In this document: positions 11,501 through 25,000 of the stretch, one piece after another | Layout: each line of letters begins with the position of its first letter | Numbering within the stretch: the stretch's first letter is position 1 | Assembly: GCF_932294415.1 (NCBI RefSeq) | Contig: NC_065544.1 | Coordinates: 30,429,710 to 30,493,709 of the forward strand | Origin: Quercus robur | Taxonomy: Eukaryota; Streptophyta; Magnoliopsida; Fagales; Fagaceae | Length of the DNA stretch: 64,000 nucleotides | Direction: 5' to 3' | Made by a program: the position numbers and the translations under genes | Notes under the pieces: generated by a model | Seen by the model: only the letters and a program-made list of their open reading frames with translations | What the model was told of the DNA's origin: nothing | The model's database searches: none

Positions 11501-14500
11501 TTATAATTTTATTTGGTTGAGGTTTTGTTGATTCATAAATAAATGGTAATAGATTGTCTCTTGCCCTGTTTTCATGATAGGATGTGCATTATTCTTTTTT
11601 TTGATAGGAGGATGTGCATTATTCTTGAGCGTACACATCATTTTTTCTTTATTTGTTTTAGGCTTAATTTTTTTTTTAGACCAAGTGTTTGAATGTCAAT
11701 GTACAGCATGTAGGCTCCCATTATATAATTTTATTACTCATTTAATTTGATAAATTACAGTGCTTTTGATCCTTATTTCCTATACCTGCTGCTGTGGCTA
11801 ACCGTATTGAGAAACTTCAATGGAATTTCTTATGGGGTGGGCTAGGTGATGAGCCCAAATTTCACTTGGTTAGATGGGCTACTGTTTGTACTCCTTCTTC
11901 AAGTAGCTTGGGGATAAGGAAGGTTACACTTTTTAATGAAGCTTTGCTTGGGAAGTGGCTATGGAGATTTGGGATTGAAAGGGATGCTCTTTGGAGGCGA
12001 GTGATAGAGGTGAAATATGGATGTGTCCGCTGGTGTACCAAATTTTTTTTTTATGGTCCATATGGTGTTGGTTTGTGGAAAAATATTAGTAGGGGATGAC
12101 CTTCTTTTTCACGTCATATTTTGTATGATATTGGTGATGGGTCAACGGTGAGGTTTTGGCAAGACTGTTGGTGTGGGGAGACATCTCTTCCAGTCACCTA
12201 TCCTGAATTGTTTAGGTTTTTCCAAGATAAGGAGGCAAGTGTGGCGAAGCTTATGAAGTCCACTAATGGAGTTCTTTTTTGGGATGTAAGTTTCTTTAGG
12301 GGTGTTCATGCTCGGGAATTAGAGGCTGTGTTGAGCTTCATGGATACCATACATGGAGCTATAGTAAGGGGGTTTGGTGAGGATAAGATATGTTGGAAAC
12401 CAGATAGAAGTAAAGGATTCATGGTTAACAATTATTATAGTCTTCTAGTGGGCTCTAATGATTATTGTTTTCCATGGAAAAGTATTTGGAAGCAGAAGAT
12501 CCCTTCTTGAGTGGCGTTCTTTGTTTGGACTGCTACTTTAGGGAAATGCTTGATGATTGACAATATACGTAAAAGGAAGGTTTGGATATTGGATTGGTGT
12601 TATATGTGCAAGTGTAACGGTGAATCAGTTAACCATCTATTTCTTCACTGTCCAGTTGCTATGGATTTGTGGTTTATGGTTTTGGGTTTATTTGGAGTAA
12701 GCTGGGTTATGCTGTAGTCTGTTATGGGGCTCCTAGCTTGCTGGCAAGGCAGACTTGGTCATCATAGGAATGGTCATATATGGTTAATTATTCCCCATTA
12801 CTTAATGTGGTGTCTTTGGAGGGAAAGAAATAGTAGGTGTTTTGAAGGTAATGAGAGATTCATACCAGACCTCAAGCTATTTTTTTTAGAGCTTTATTAG
12901 GTTGGTTGGCTACTTTGCGAAACCAATCATTCTCTACCTCTCTTGATTTTCTTGATTCTTGTAATTTTTGTTGACCCCTTGTACACTCCTTGTGTACTAG
13001 AGTGTCCCTTTTTTTATATCAATAAAACTTATTACTTATAAAAAAAAAAAATTTGATAAATTACATGTCAATTAAATAAGTGACAGAGAATATGGCTTCA
13101 GATAGAATAGAATGGATGAAAAGAATACATGTGACTAACCATAAGTAATTTGTTGAGAATCCATAGTCTACCCCAAAAAAAATTGGGACTAAGGCTTTGT
13201 TGTTGTTGTGTTGATTTGATTAAACAAGAAAACAATCCTTATATTATATTTCTTGATGTTTATTATTTGAGATCTATAGTTTTGCACTTCTTGACTCATT
13301 AAAGTTGTGGTTTCCTATGTTTACATGATAGGATGTGCATTATTCTTATAATGCCAGTATTGTCAGGATGAATGCGTGCAGAATAAGAAATGAAAGTTGA
13401 TTGTAATGTCTATGTGGCATGGGCTTGGATATGAGTGTTGAGTGTGGGTACATGTACTGGTCTTCCTGTTGTCTGCATCCAAAGTGTCACATAGCCCAGT
13501 TTCTGTTGTGTTGAAATAGTATGCCAGATAGGATGGTGAGATGAGGATGCGATGACAGAACATTGGCTGAGATGGATTGGTCATATCCAATGTAGGTAAG
13601 GATTGAGTGCTAATGCTAGGGGGCTGAGGGTGTTAGCTAGTACGAGATGACTTGAAACTGCATCATTCCTAGTGATCTAGTAAAATTTTTTTTCCTTAAT
13701 AGAGAGCATAATGGTTAAATAAGATTTATAGTGAATTGGTAGTATTTGCTATCTGCAACACCTTCAATTTTTGAACCTTCAAATCACACCATTCCCAAAT
13801 TTTTAATAGGGGAGTTTATTTTATTTTTTCCTTAATGAATATATGGAAGTGTCATATTCTTAATCCAATTGAATCCAAATTGTTGGAATAATTTCATCAA
13901 GAAGTCAAAAAGGAACCCAAGAAAAGTAAAATTTAGCGTTATTTTCTCCAATAATCTCTAGCTTAACAGGCACCTCCTCTTGCTTGCAAGTACTAGGTGG
14001 AGGGTGAGGTCATGAGTTCAAGACCCATTGGGTGCATGTGTAACTCGTCAATAAAAAAACTTTTAACATTTCTTCATTGTCAAATGAGGGGCCTTCCAGT
14101 ACATGTCTTTTCTGAAGGGGTATGGATATCCTTTACAATTTTTATTATATAAACTTAAAAATAACGTGTTCAAATGCCAGAGAGCAACTATAACCTTGCC
14201 CAGACCTTTGGCGTGAGAGAGTGTCATCTCTTGAAAAGGTTCCAAAACCTCTTACTGGTGGGCTTCTACTTGCTTGAAAGTTCTCTCCTTTTCTTTTTAA
14301 AGGTGGAAAAAAATTGATCACAAATTAAAAAGCACCTTTAGTTATAGTTAAATTAAAACCACCCTCCCTCTTTTTCCCCTTCTGTTTATGTTATTATTGT
14401 TTCAGTCTTTTTTCCTTACTAAAGTCTGGTTAAGTTACCATTATCATCTGGAATAAGCTATTCATTTCCAAGATTTCTTAATTGGGAAATTTTTATGGGC

Positions 14501-17500
14501 TACAGTATTTATTTATTTTTTACTACTGTGACAGAGGGCTGATGCATCAACTAACTGGAAGGAATATACAAGTCCTGATGGAAGGAAGTGTGTGATCTAA
14601 TATTTGATTCCTTGAAGCCATTCCTTTATTAGCTTTGCAACCTCTGAAGTCATTGGTGACTTATTTCCCGTTTTTGTGATTTTGTTGCAGGTACTACTAC
14701 AACAAGGTTACCAAGGAATCCAAATGGTCTATCCCTGAGGAGCTGAAGGTTTTCTCCCTTATCAACAAATTTATCTTCATACCTGTTTTTGATTTTTTCC
14801 CTCTTGTTATTTTCTCTTCTTCATCATACTGAGCATATACTTTGCTTCAAGTTGGCTCGTGAGCAAGTTGAAAAGTTGTCTGTTGTGGGAACACAGCTGG
14901 AAACATCTGTAAATCCTCCTGCCTCAGCTTGTATTCCTCCCGCTGTGGTTGAAGCACCATCTGGTCGAGATACTGCATCTTCTGCTGCTCAAGGAATTGC
15001 TTCAAGCCCAGTTTCAGTGAGACCTGATGCCCCTGCTGGTGAACCTATGTTGGTTTCTGGGTCCTCTGCTTCAACTGTTATACCTTCTTCTATGGATGAA
15101 AATGCAGATGGAGTGCAGACACTTCCAAATGTTGTTACTCCATCAACTGCTGTTCCAGAAAGTGCTGAAGCCTCTGTCACCGTGGCCTTTACCACTCAGG
15201 ACTCAATGTATGGTCAATCTAACTAATTTTGAGTGTTCTGATTGTAAATTGCAAATGGCATGTACTTGTATTTACTTCTATGCTTGAGTTTTATAGGAAT
15301 GAGGTCAACGAACTTTCATCTCAAGATATTCTTAGTTCTGTAGATGGAGTTCCTGTAAAAGCTGCAGAGGTATGCCTTTTTTAATTAATAAAAATTTTTA
15401 GTTGTGGTTATGTATATTCTCAAAGACAGTAAGTTTTTGTAGGGAGTTGATGCGGTTAACTCCTTGGAGGAAGTTAAGAAAGATGAAACAGGGGAAAAAA
15501 TGCATGACATTGCATTGGAAGCAAAACCAGTTGATCCAGAACCCTTAATTTATGCCAATAAACTGGTATGATATAGAACTCACTGCATTCAAGTCTTTTT
15601 TTATTGTTGCCTTTCTGGACATTGACTAGTAATTGTCACTGGCCTTTTCTTTTTAGGAGGCTAAAAATGCATTCAAAGCACTTTTGGAGTCAGCTAATGT
15701 TGGGTCTGAGTGGACCTGGGATCGGGTACTTTTGTCAATATTGTCTTCTGTTTTTGCTATATATTTTAGTGCCTGACATCTTACTTAAATATCAGGCCAT
15801 GAGAGTAATAATTAATGACAGAAGGTATGGAGCTTTGAAGACACTTGGAGAGCGGAAGCAAGTTTTCAACGAGGTAAATCATTGTGAGGACGTATTTTTA
15901 ACTTAAGTATTTAATATGTCAATAGTTTTGTCTGGTTCTGGCTGTGTGCTGGCATACATTCATAAATTTGATACTTCTGGAATAAAGTATTATCTAGCTT
16001 ATTCATTAAGTACAACTCCTGTTTTCACTTATCAAAAAAGTACAAGTCCTTTTTTCCTTTTATTTCTTATCTTAGAATCGATTGTTTTGTTTCAGTTCTT
16101 AAGTCAAAGGAAAAAACAGGAAGCTGAGGAAAGGCGCATTAAACTGAAAAAAGCACGGGAAGAATTTAAACAAATGTTAGAAGTATGTTGTCTGCTGCTT
16201 CTGGAAATTTCTTCCACCATATTCAAATAATGTAATTCTTATTCTTTTCCTTTTCTGATTTTCCACTGACTTTTTGACAGGAGTCTACAGAGCTAACATC
16301 ATCCACAAGATGGAGGTCTGTGTTTCTCTAAATGGCATCAAATTAAAATTTTTCTTCTTAAATAAGACCTATGTTAAAATTTTCATATATCATTGTAAGT
16401 TTCATTATTGTTTTTCTTTGTTATGGGGATTTTCGAACAATCATTCAGCAAAGTAGTGAGTATGTTCGAGAATGATGAACGTTTTAAAGCTGTTGAACGA
16501 GATAGGGATCGCAAGGATTTGTTTGAAAGCTACTTGGAGGAGCTCAAAATCAAGGTAAAGTTCGGTTTCCTCTATTGCTCTCATTTGCTTTTTGGATATG
16601 CATTTGTGTAATTGAGTTTTATGTTCCCATCCCTATTTTGTCCCTATTTTTTAAAATATTTTTTTTAATGAATGATAAGATTTTAATTAAGAAAAAAGGG
16701 CCCCTTAGTACACAAGAAATATGTTACGAAAGCCACATTGTCAAGAAAAAGAAAAACTATAATTGAAATCAAGCAAAGAAGATTGTGAATGATTTGAAAC
16801 AACCATCCACTCATGCAAAACACACAAACAATAGTTAAGATCCACTGGAGGCTTCTCAATACCTTCGAAAGCTCTACACCAATGCACCATCTAGGAAATC
16901 TCCCCTTCCAACAAGCCAACACTTAAAAGAACTCTATGCGGCATAACCCATTGAACTCCAAACAAACAGATAACTAGGAATTCAACTCACATGCATACTT
17001 ACAATGGATGAACAGATGGTCAACTGTATCCCTAACCTTCTTATGCATGTAACACCACTCAATCATACAAACCTTGTGGTGACATAGGTTATCAATTATA
17101 AGAATGTTACCCAATGCAGCACTCCATGTAATAAGGGCAACCTTAAGCGGAGCTTTGACCCTCCAAATATTCTTCTAGGGAAAATAAGTGATTCCTCCAA
17201 CAGCAAGCTCTCCATAGTAGGTTGCTAACACACTTGATCTTCAACATCCTTGTTGATTCTGGTTGAGTAGAGAAGGTCCATGAACGTGATCATTGCTTCC
17301 AACTTCCTATCATTTAATAGACATTTAAAAGTAATCCCAAACCATAGAACCATCTCTCCAACTCAATTAATCCAGTAGCCCCTTATCCTATGCTATACTA
17401 TACAAAATTGGAAATACATCCTTTAGAACCTTGTGTCCACACCATGAATGTAGCCAAAAACGAACACCGGTCCTTTTCCCGACAGAAAATGAATTAAACC

Positions 17501-18565
17501 TAGAAAAAGATCCCAACCGGATCTAATATACTTCCATAAACAAACTCCATACCTCTTCTAACCTCCTTTGAGCATTACACACCCCAATTGCAACCGTACT
17601 TGCGATTAACTACTTGCCACCAAAAGCCCTCAGTATACTGCCGCTCCACTGCCCTGTTCAGCAGCTTGCTCAAGGCCTCCATCACTATAACAAACAATAG
17701 TGGTGATAAGGGATCTCCATGCCTAATGCCCCTGGAGCTACTAAAAAAACCACTGGGAAGTGAATCTACTTATTCAAGAAAAAAACAAATCATCTACTCT
17801 ATCTATAAATAAAAATCCATGCACTCACAATCAGCTCCTTTTATAGCTGAAGTTGAAAAATAACCCGTTGCCATAAATGTTCTTGCTCAACCCCAAATCT
17901 CCAACCAATTAGTGCTTGATTAAAAATGCTTGGGTTGCGAATCTCCAATCCTCTGTTCTTCAAAGAGCATACCATCCCCCAATCCACTAAGTGTGTGCTA
18001 GGATAAACTTATAATCCAGCTTATATAGAACTTTTTAAAGCCTCTTCTTTACTAAGTACGGTTGAACTTTTACCTAATTTTTTTTTTTTATAAAGCAAAA
18101 TAAGCCAATAAAATAAACCATCACAAACAAACCCTATGAAATTTCTTGGCATCTTTCATTCCACCAATAGAAAATCTCTTTGGAGCTTCTTCCTCTTGAT
18201 GAATGTGATCCTCCCACCATTTGAAAGAGATAGCTTCTTCCAACTGGCAAGATGTTCCAACTTTCCTATTCACATGCGGCTTGTTGGAAAGATATCATAA
18301 GCAGTTGGGCTAACCTCCCACCAGTGAAAGTGAGATCTTGGCATGATACTTGGTGTGGCAACTCTAGTCTTAAGGATGTGTTTCTAGTGTTGTATTGCAG
18401 TAGATGAGAATGCCTTAGTTGCGTCTCATTTGAATGGAGGGCAAAGTTGGAACCTTCATCTAGTAGATTGCTGCAAGATTGGGAGTTGAGTTTGTGGATT
18501 TCTTTGAGCTATTGTATTCTAAGTGCTCATTTGGATAGCACTTATGCTGTGTCTGCGTTTCCTCC

Positions 18566-18621
<56 letters not shown>

Positions 18622-21600
18622 CAGCTGCAATGTTTGACCTGTTTTTCTGTGAACACTGCACTTGTGCACTGTTCACGGGTCCCACAAACTCCACTTTTTA
18701 TCAACTTTTTCATTAAAAATGGGTCCCACAGCACTATTCACACATTTAAAAATTATTTTGCTACAGTGTTTTCAGTTTTCAGTTTCAGCAAAATAAGTTC
18801 TATCCAAATAGACCCTAAAATTCCATCGGGACAAGGGGCGGATGCAAGTCAGATCTATTTGTGACCCTTGGAGTAAAAAAATATGACATCTGTTCTAACT
18901 ATTATGTAGTGAGGGGTTCTACATGGCTTTTTGACTTATAAGAAAAAAAAAAGGGGGGGGGGGGTGGTTTCCACATAGGTTTGCTTTCCTTAAAGGAGAA
19001 AACTGGTTTCGGTTTGACCAGTTTTCCTGACTCCCCTTTTCTTATTTTTTAAAATTTTCAATTTGTCCAAAAAAGAAAAAAAGTGAGGTAATATTTTAGG
19101 CACACATAAAAGCTAGCCCAATATTAAACTAAAGAATGTTAAGCCCACACCAAAACTAGCCCACATTGAACTAAAGAATTGTTAGGTCTACAAAAAAGTT
19201 AGCCCATACATTCATGTTTGAAATTCTTGGATTGTAGTATTTATGGAAAGTATAAATACTTTTTGTCTTTTTTTTTTTTTTTTTTTTTTTTGAGTAACTC
19301 TTTCCCTTTACCTTTTGTTTTTGAGCAGCAAATTAAAAGATTATTAAAAAAAGTAAGTCTTTGTAAATCTCTCTTCTAGGCTCAAAATCAGGAGGTATCT
19401 TTGTAAATAAATTTAGGACTTCCCTAAATAAAATAGAAAGCCATATAAATCTATTTTTAAAATTTATTTATAGTATTAAATAATTATTTATGTTGTAATT
19501 GCTTTGACCATCAGGTGGGCTAGAAAACCGGGAGCCACTCCCTTATTCAGTTCTTTGTCTTGTATGATTTTTACTTATCAAAAAAATATAATGATTCAAC
19601 CACTACATATTGTTTAATAAATCAATCTCACTTGTCAAATAAAATTAAGAAAGAAAATAGAAAATGGCTGAAGGGGAAAAAGAAGTTGAAGTTTCCAACC
19701 TTTTTTTATTGGTAAGTCACAGACACACCCAATGGGTCTTGAATGCACGACCACACTCTCCACCTAGCATTTATAAGGGTAGGAGCTGCCAATTGAGGTA
19801 GAGCTCATTGGCAAGTTTCAACTTTTTAATTGAATTGAGTGCCTTTATGTGTTCAACATTTTTCCATATATGGTCATTGGTCTAAATCAACCTGTTTAAT
19901 ATGTCATCCTCATCTTGGTGCATTTGTCTTGGTTCATTCTGAATTCACAAGGTTTTGAGATTCATCCAAAATACTGCTACATAATCAGAGTCCATATGAA
20001 TTACAAAATAAGGCCACAAACAAGATGATGATTATTATTATCATTAAAGCATATCTCTTAACTTAGTTTCCATTTGTGGACAATTTGCTCCTCCTCTCAC
20101 CCTCCAACTAATGTGAAAAATTGTCAGAATTCTTTTTTTAAAAAGAAATTATCTGTATAGTTGGTCATAATTAATAACCAATATTACACAAAAATTTAAA
20201 GAAACTCTAAGCATAAAATTGCAAATTGGGGGCCTAAATTCAATATCGATTTCTTATTTAACCAATACATAGAGAAATTGAATTTGAAATTAATAGACCC
20301 CTAATTCATTACAATCCAAATTCAAGAATTTTGAGTAAGAAAAGTTCACATTCAAATTGAATCCTATTCCCAGCCAAACACAAAATAAAAATCTCAAAAT
20401 ATTAAAATGGCATTTGTACCTTGGTGGCATTGAATTATTGATTAAGCTCTCCAAGTTCTGCAAATCTAGTAATCAGAACCAAAAAGCAATTGAACACAAA
20501 ATTCACTATTTGTTGCAAGTCTGACCTTGGAATATTTTGGATTGCCAGTCTTTTCTTCTCATTTATTTTTTTTTGATAGGTAAACATTCTGATAGAGGGT
20601 AAGAAATCAGAAATGGAAATATGATTTGTAAAACCCCAAACATGCGCCCACTGAAACAAAGTACCGAAGAGGAGCTTTTAAAAGATCTAAGGTTCTCTCC
20701 TTGTCTTCAAAGAAGCGTGTATTACGTTCTGTCCAAACCAGCCACATTAAACATGCTGGGACCTATTCCATATGGTTGACAGATGCTTTCCAAACCAGTT
20801 TCTCCAAGCAAAGTGGAGAGGGCTAACTGTCTTTGGCATTACCCAATGGATCCCAAAAACCTCGAAAATTGCAAAATGCATGAGAAAACTTACAGTGGAG
20901 AAGAAGATGATCCACAGTTTCCCCATCACAATAACACAAACAACACTTGTTAACCAAAAACTGATATCTCTTAACTAGAATATCGATAGTGAGTATCCCA
21001 TCCCTAGCTGCTGTCCATAAGAAGAAAGACACCTGTTTAGGCACCTTTGCGCACCAAATACACTCCCAAGGAAAAACTTCATTGTAGGAACCAGACAGCA
21101 ACTTATAGAAGGAACGCACATCAAACACCCCCTTCTTAGTCAACTTCCAAGTCAAAGTATCATCCCCCTCACCCCTCAGCATATTTGAATACAGAAAATG
21201 AAAGAACAAACATTTTCCTGCTCCCAATCCTTGAGCTCAATCCTTTGGAGCTCGACGGAAATGAAAATTTCAGCTTCTACTTCCCTCGTCTGAGGCAGAT
21301 ACAATGAGGTCAGAAATCCAAGCCACTTTAGATCGAGAACGGGTAAACAGATTAGGAAAAAGGTTCTTTAAAGGATTGCTCCCACACCAAGGATCATGCC
21401 AGAAACCATATGCCAGAAACTAATATGGTGACCCTCCCCCACATTATACACTACCTGTCCAAAGAACTTCTCTGCTCCTTCTCTAATGCTCTTCCACATC
21501 CCACACCCATGAGTACCTCTTCTCATTTATGCTTCATATACATTTGGTTGTCCAGGGTTGCACCACCTATCCCTTACAATATTTTCAATTTTTTGTTTAT

Positions 21601-22055
21601 AAAAAAATTTGACTCCTTGAGTGAATTGTTGCATGCCAACGGAAATATACTCTATTTTTTGGATAAGTTCCAATGATGATATACTCACTGAAAGTTTTTG
21701 CATCATGCTTTGTCAATTGGGAGTTTTCTGATATTTAGATCTAATCAATATGTTGAAAACTTATGCTAATAGTAATAGTAGTTATTTTTACTTGGTTTTA
21801 CATGATTGTAATGATTAGCATGAGATAACAACTTATCTGTGTCCATTACATATTGTTCTTTGGTTGGAGGCCTTAGCCTGATACCAATATTTAAAGATAT
21901 TGAAGGTTTTGGATTTCAAACATCTATGCTTTTAGTTTTTATAATTTGCATTTTAGGAACGAGCAAGGGTAGAGGAGGAACGCAAGCGTAATAAAATGGA
22001 ATACAGGGAATTCTTGCAATCTTGTGACTTTATTAAGGTACTCTTTAGGCAATGT

Positions 22056-22086
<31 letters not shown>

Positions 22087-25000
22087 GCATGTATGTATGC
22101 ATGTATATATATCTTTCTTGCTGTTTATCTTTGGCTATTAAAATTATACTTGTGCATTACCTTTTTGCTTCAGGCAGACAGCCAATGGAGAAAACTTCAA
22201 GACCGCTTAGAGGCAGATGAAAGATGTGCACGTCTTGAAAAAATTGATCGCTTGGACATTTTTCTGGTAATTTTGTACCTGTAGCTTTGGAGTTTTCTAT
22301 TGGGTTTTCAATTTAATTTTGTTCTTTTGTCCCAGGAATATATACGTGATTTAGAGAGGGAAGAGGAGGAGAGGAGGAAGATAGAGAAGGTTCTCTAATG
22401 TTTGGCCTTTTTGTGCTAGTGTTTGAACCCACATTTCTCCCCCTTTTTCTTGTATTTATTTTGTGTAATGTGCTGATCTTAATTTGTTCAAAATAGGAAG
22501 AATTGAGAAAGGTGGAGCGTAAAAACCGTGATGAGTTCCGTAAATTGATGGAAGAGCATATAGCTGCAGGCACTCTTACAGCCAAAACCCACTGGCGTGA
22601 TTATAGCACGAAGGTCAGCAGCCAAGTATTTTTTACTTTTATTTTTTTATTTTATGTCAGCACAACATATGTGGGTCCTGGTAAGTTATAGTTTAGTTGT
22701 TATGTGGATTGTATCTTGCTGCACCATGTGTTGTCTAATGTCTTTTCTCCCTCTCTAGGTTAAAGATATACCTACGTATGTGGCGGTTTCATCAAACACT
22801 TCTGGGTCAACTCCGAAAGAGCTGTTTCAAGATGTTCTTGAGGAGCTAGAGAAACAAGTAACTAAACTTTGTCTTTGTAGTTCTTGTAGATTTCAGCTTT
22901 TCAATCAATGTTCAAGAAGATTATTCCAAGATCTTAAAGCCATTTGTCCTTTGAATTCGTTTATGCAACTTAGTTAATGGGCTTTAGTTTGCATGTTTTT
23001 TTGTCTTGTAAATATGTAACTTTGATTTTTATTTTCACAACAAGCCTTTGTCACAAGATTTTTGCAGTTGGCCACGTGCATTCTCTTCTGCCATTCTATT
23101 CTATCCGAAATCATACTTTTTATTACTTCCTTAATTGACTTGTCCTTATTTTTCCTACTAAAATTATTGTTATTTTTGGTGTTCCTCGATATTTTTCATT
23201 CCCTTAACTTGAATCAACTCTCTTTCATTCCCTATTTCTAAGAGAATTTTCTTATTTCAAATCCTCTTCTTCTATGTATTTTGACTTATCTATCTTCAAC
23301 ATTTTCATTTTAGTTGAACTCATTTTATAGTCACATATCATTAAATTTTTTATACATAATTTCAGGATTTTCAGTGCCATATGCAAAACATTTTTTGTTT
23401 TTCTCTAAGTGAATTTAAAAAAAAAAAAAAAAAAAAAAAAATTCAAATCCTCTTTTTCTATGTATTTCCACTTATCCATCTTAATGTTCTCATTTTAGTT
23501 AAACTCATTTTTTGGTCACATATCATTAAATTTTTTATTCATAATTTTAGGATTTTCAGTGCCATATGCAAAACATTTTCTATTTTTTTTTTCTTTTTTC
23601 TTTTTTTTTTATATGTAAATAAATTTATTAAAAAAACTGAAATTAAGTACATGGGTGTATATGAGAAAAAACATAATCAAGTTCACTGATGATAAATACG
23701 ATGTTTTGCTTGTAAATTTTCTGTTCATAATTTCAGGAGTTTCAGTGCCATATGCAAGCCGTTTTATCTTTTTATTTATTTATTTTTAAGTAAATAACCT
23801 TTTTTAAAAAGAAACTCAAATCAAGTACACAAAGTCTATACAAGAAAACATAATTAAGTACACTGATGATAAATACAATGTTTTACTTATTGTAAAAAAT
23901 AGAACAAGAACTTGCCACATTATATACTCTTCCCATCCATAAGTTCTTGTTTCTTATTCATCTGCACCAAAAACTTTTCCACATGAATAGCCAATGCTAA
24001 TAATTTTTTTAATTACCATTAGATATGTACTACAAGTCAATAATTCCTTCATCCCTATTTATTACATTTTAGATGATGGGTTAATGTTGAGAAAAATTAA
24101 TTACAGTTTCCTGAAAATATTTTAATTTTCCCAGAGGACAACATTTTTGGGACTGAGGGATTTTTCTTTCTGAGCCAACTGGTTTATGATTTGGTTAGAT
24201 TTTATTTGAAAAGGAGAATCCAAATCAAAACAGCAACTGTTGTTTGCAAATATGTTAGGGTTGTAAGGCTAATTCTCGTATTTGGTAACTTTTGGGCTTA
24301 TAGTATCATATACATCCTGTGTTGAAAACAGTGGCGCTTTAACAATAACTTGGAAACCTTTGATTTGCAGTATGATGAGGATAAAACTCGAATAAGAGAT
24401 GCAGTGAAGCTTGGAAAGGTATAATATATCAAAGTTGTCTTGTTTCTACTTGCAACAATTTTGTTAGGTGTCTAATGTGCTGGTGATCTTCAGATTATGC
24501 TGTCATCTACCTGGACACTTGAAGACTTCCAGACTGCTATTTCAAAGGATGTTCATTCTCCGCCAGTATCAAATGTCAACTTAAAGGTCTCTATTTTACT
24601 CTCAGTAGTTGATTATTCTTTATTTCCTGTGTCAGTGCAGGGCATGTTCTTTTTGTTTTATTAGAATGCTTTGTTGCTCAACACACACATCTGGATACAT
24701 ATATTCCTTAATTTACTTAGCTGGACAACTTTAATCAATTGACTTGGTATCACAGTACTAAAAACAATTTTTTATTTATCAATTGCTTTGACACCTTGTT
24801 CTGTCTTGGGTTGGAGACATTGGGTGAGTGTGTTGCTTAGTTGTGGATTGGTGTTGTAAGTGTAAAAAGAGTGGTGACTCAATAATTCACCTGCTTTTCT
24901 GTTATGATATTGCATAATAATTATGGTCTTTCGTCTTGTGTTTAATTGTGATATATTGGGTTATGCCTAAGAGAGTAGTTGATTTGTTGGCGTGTTGGAA

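Noticed and set aside
18460-18864. ORFs of 69-113 codons with poly-Phe or poly-Lys stretches
   Set aside because: They only translate the T55 homopolymer of a Tourist MITE.
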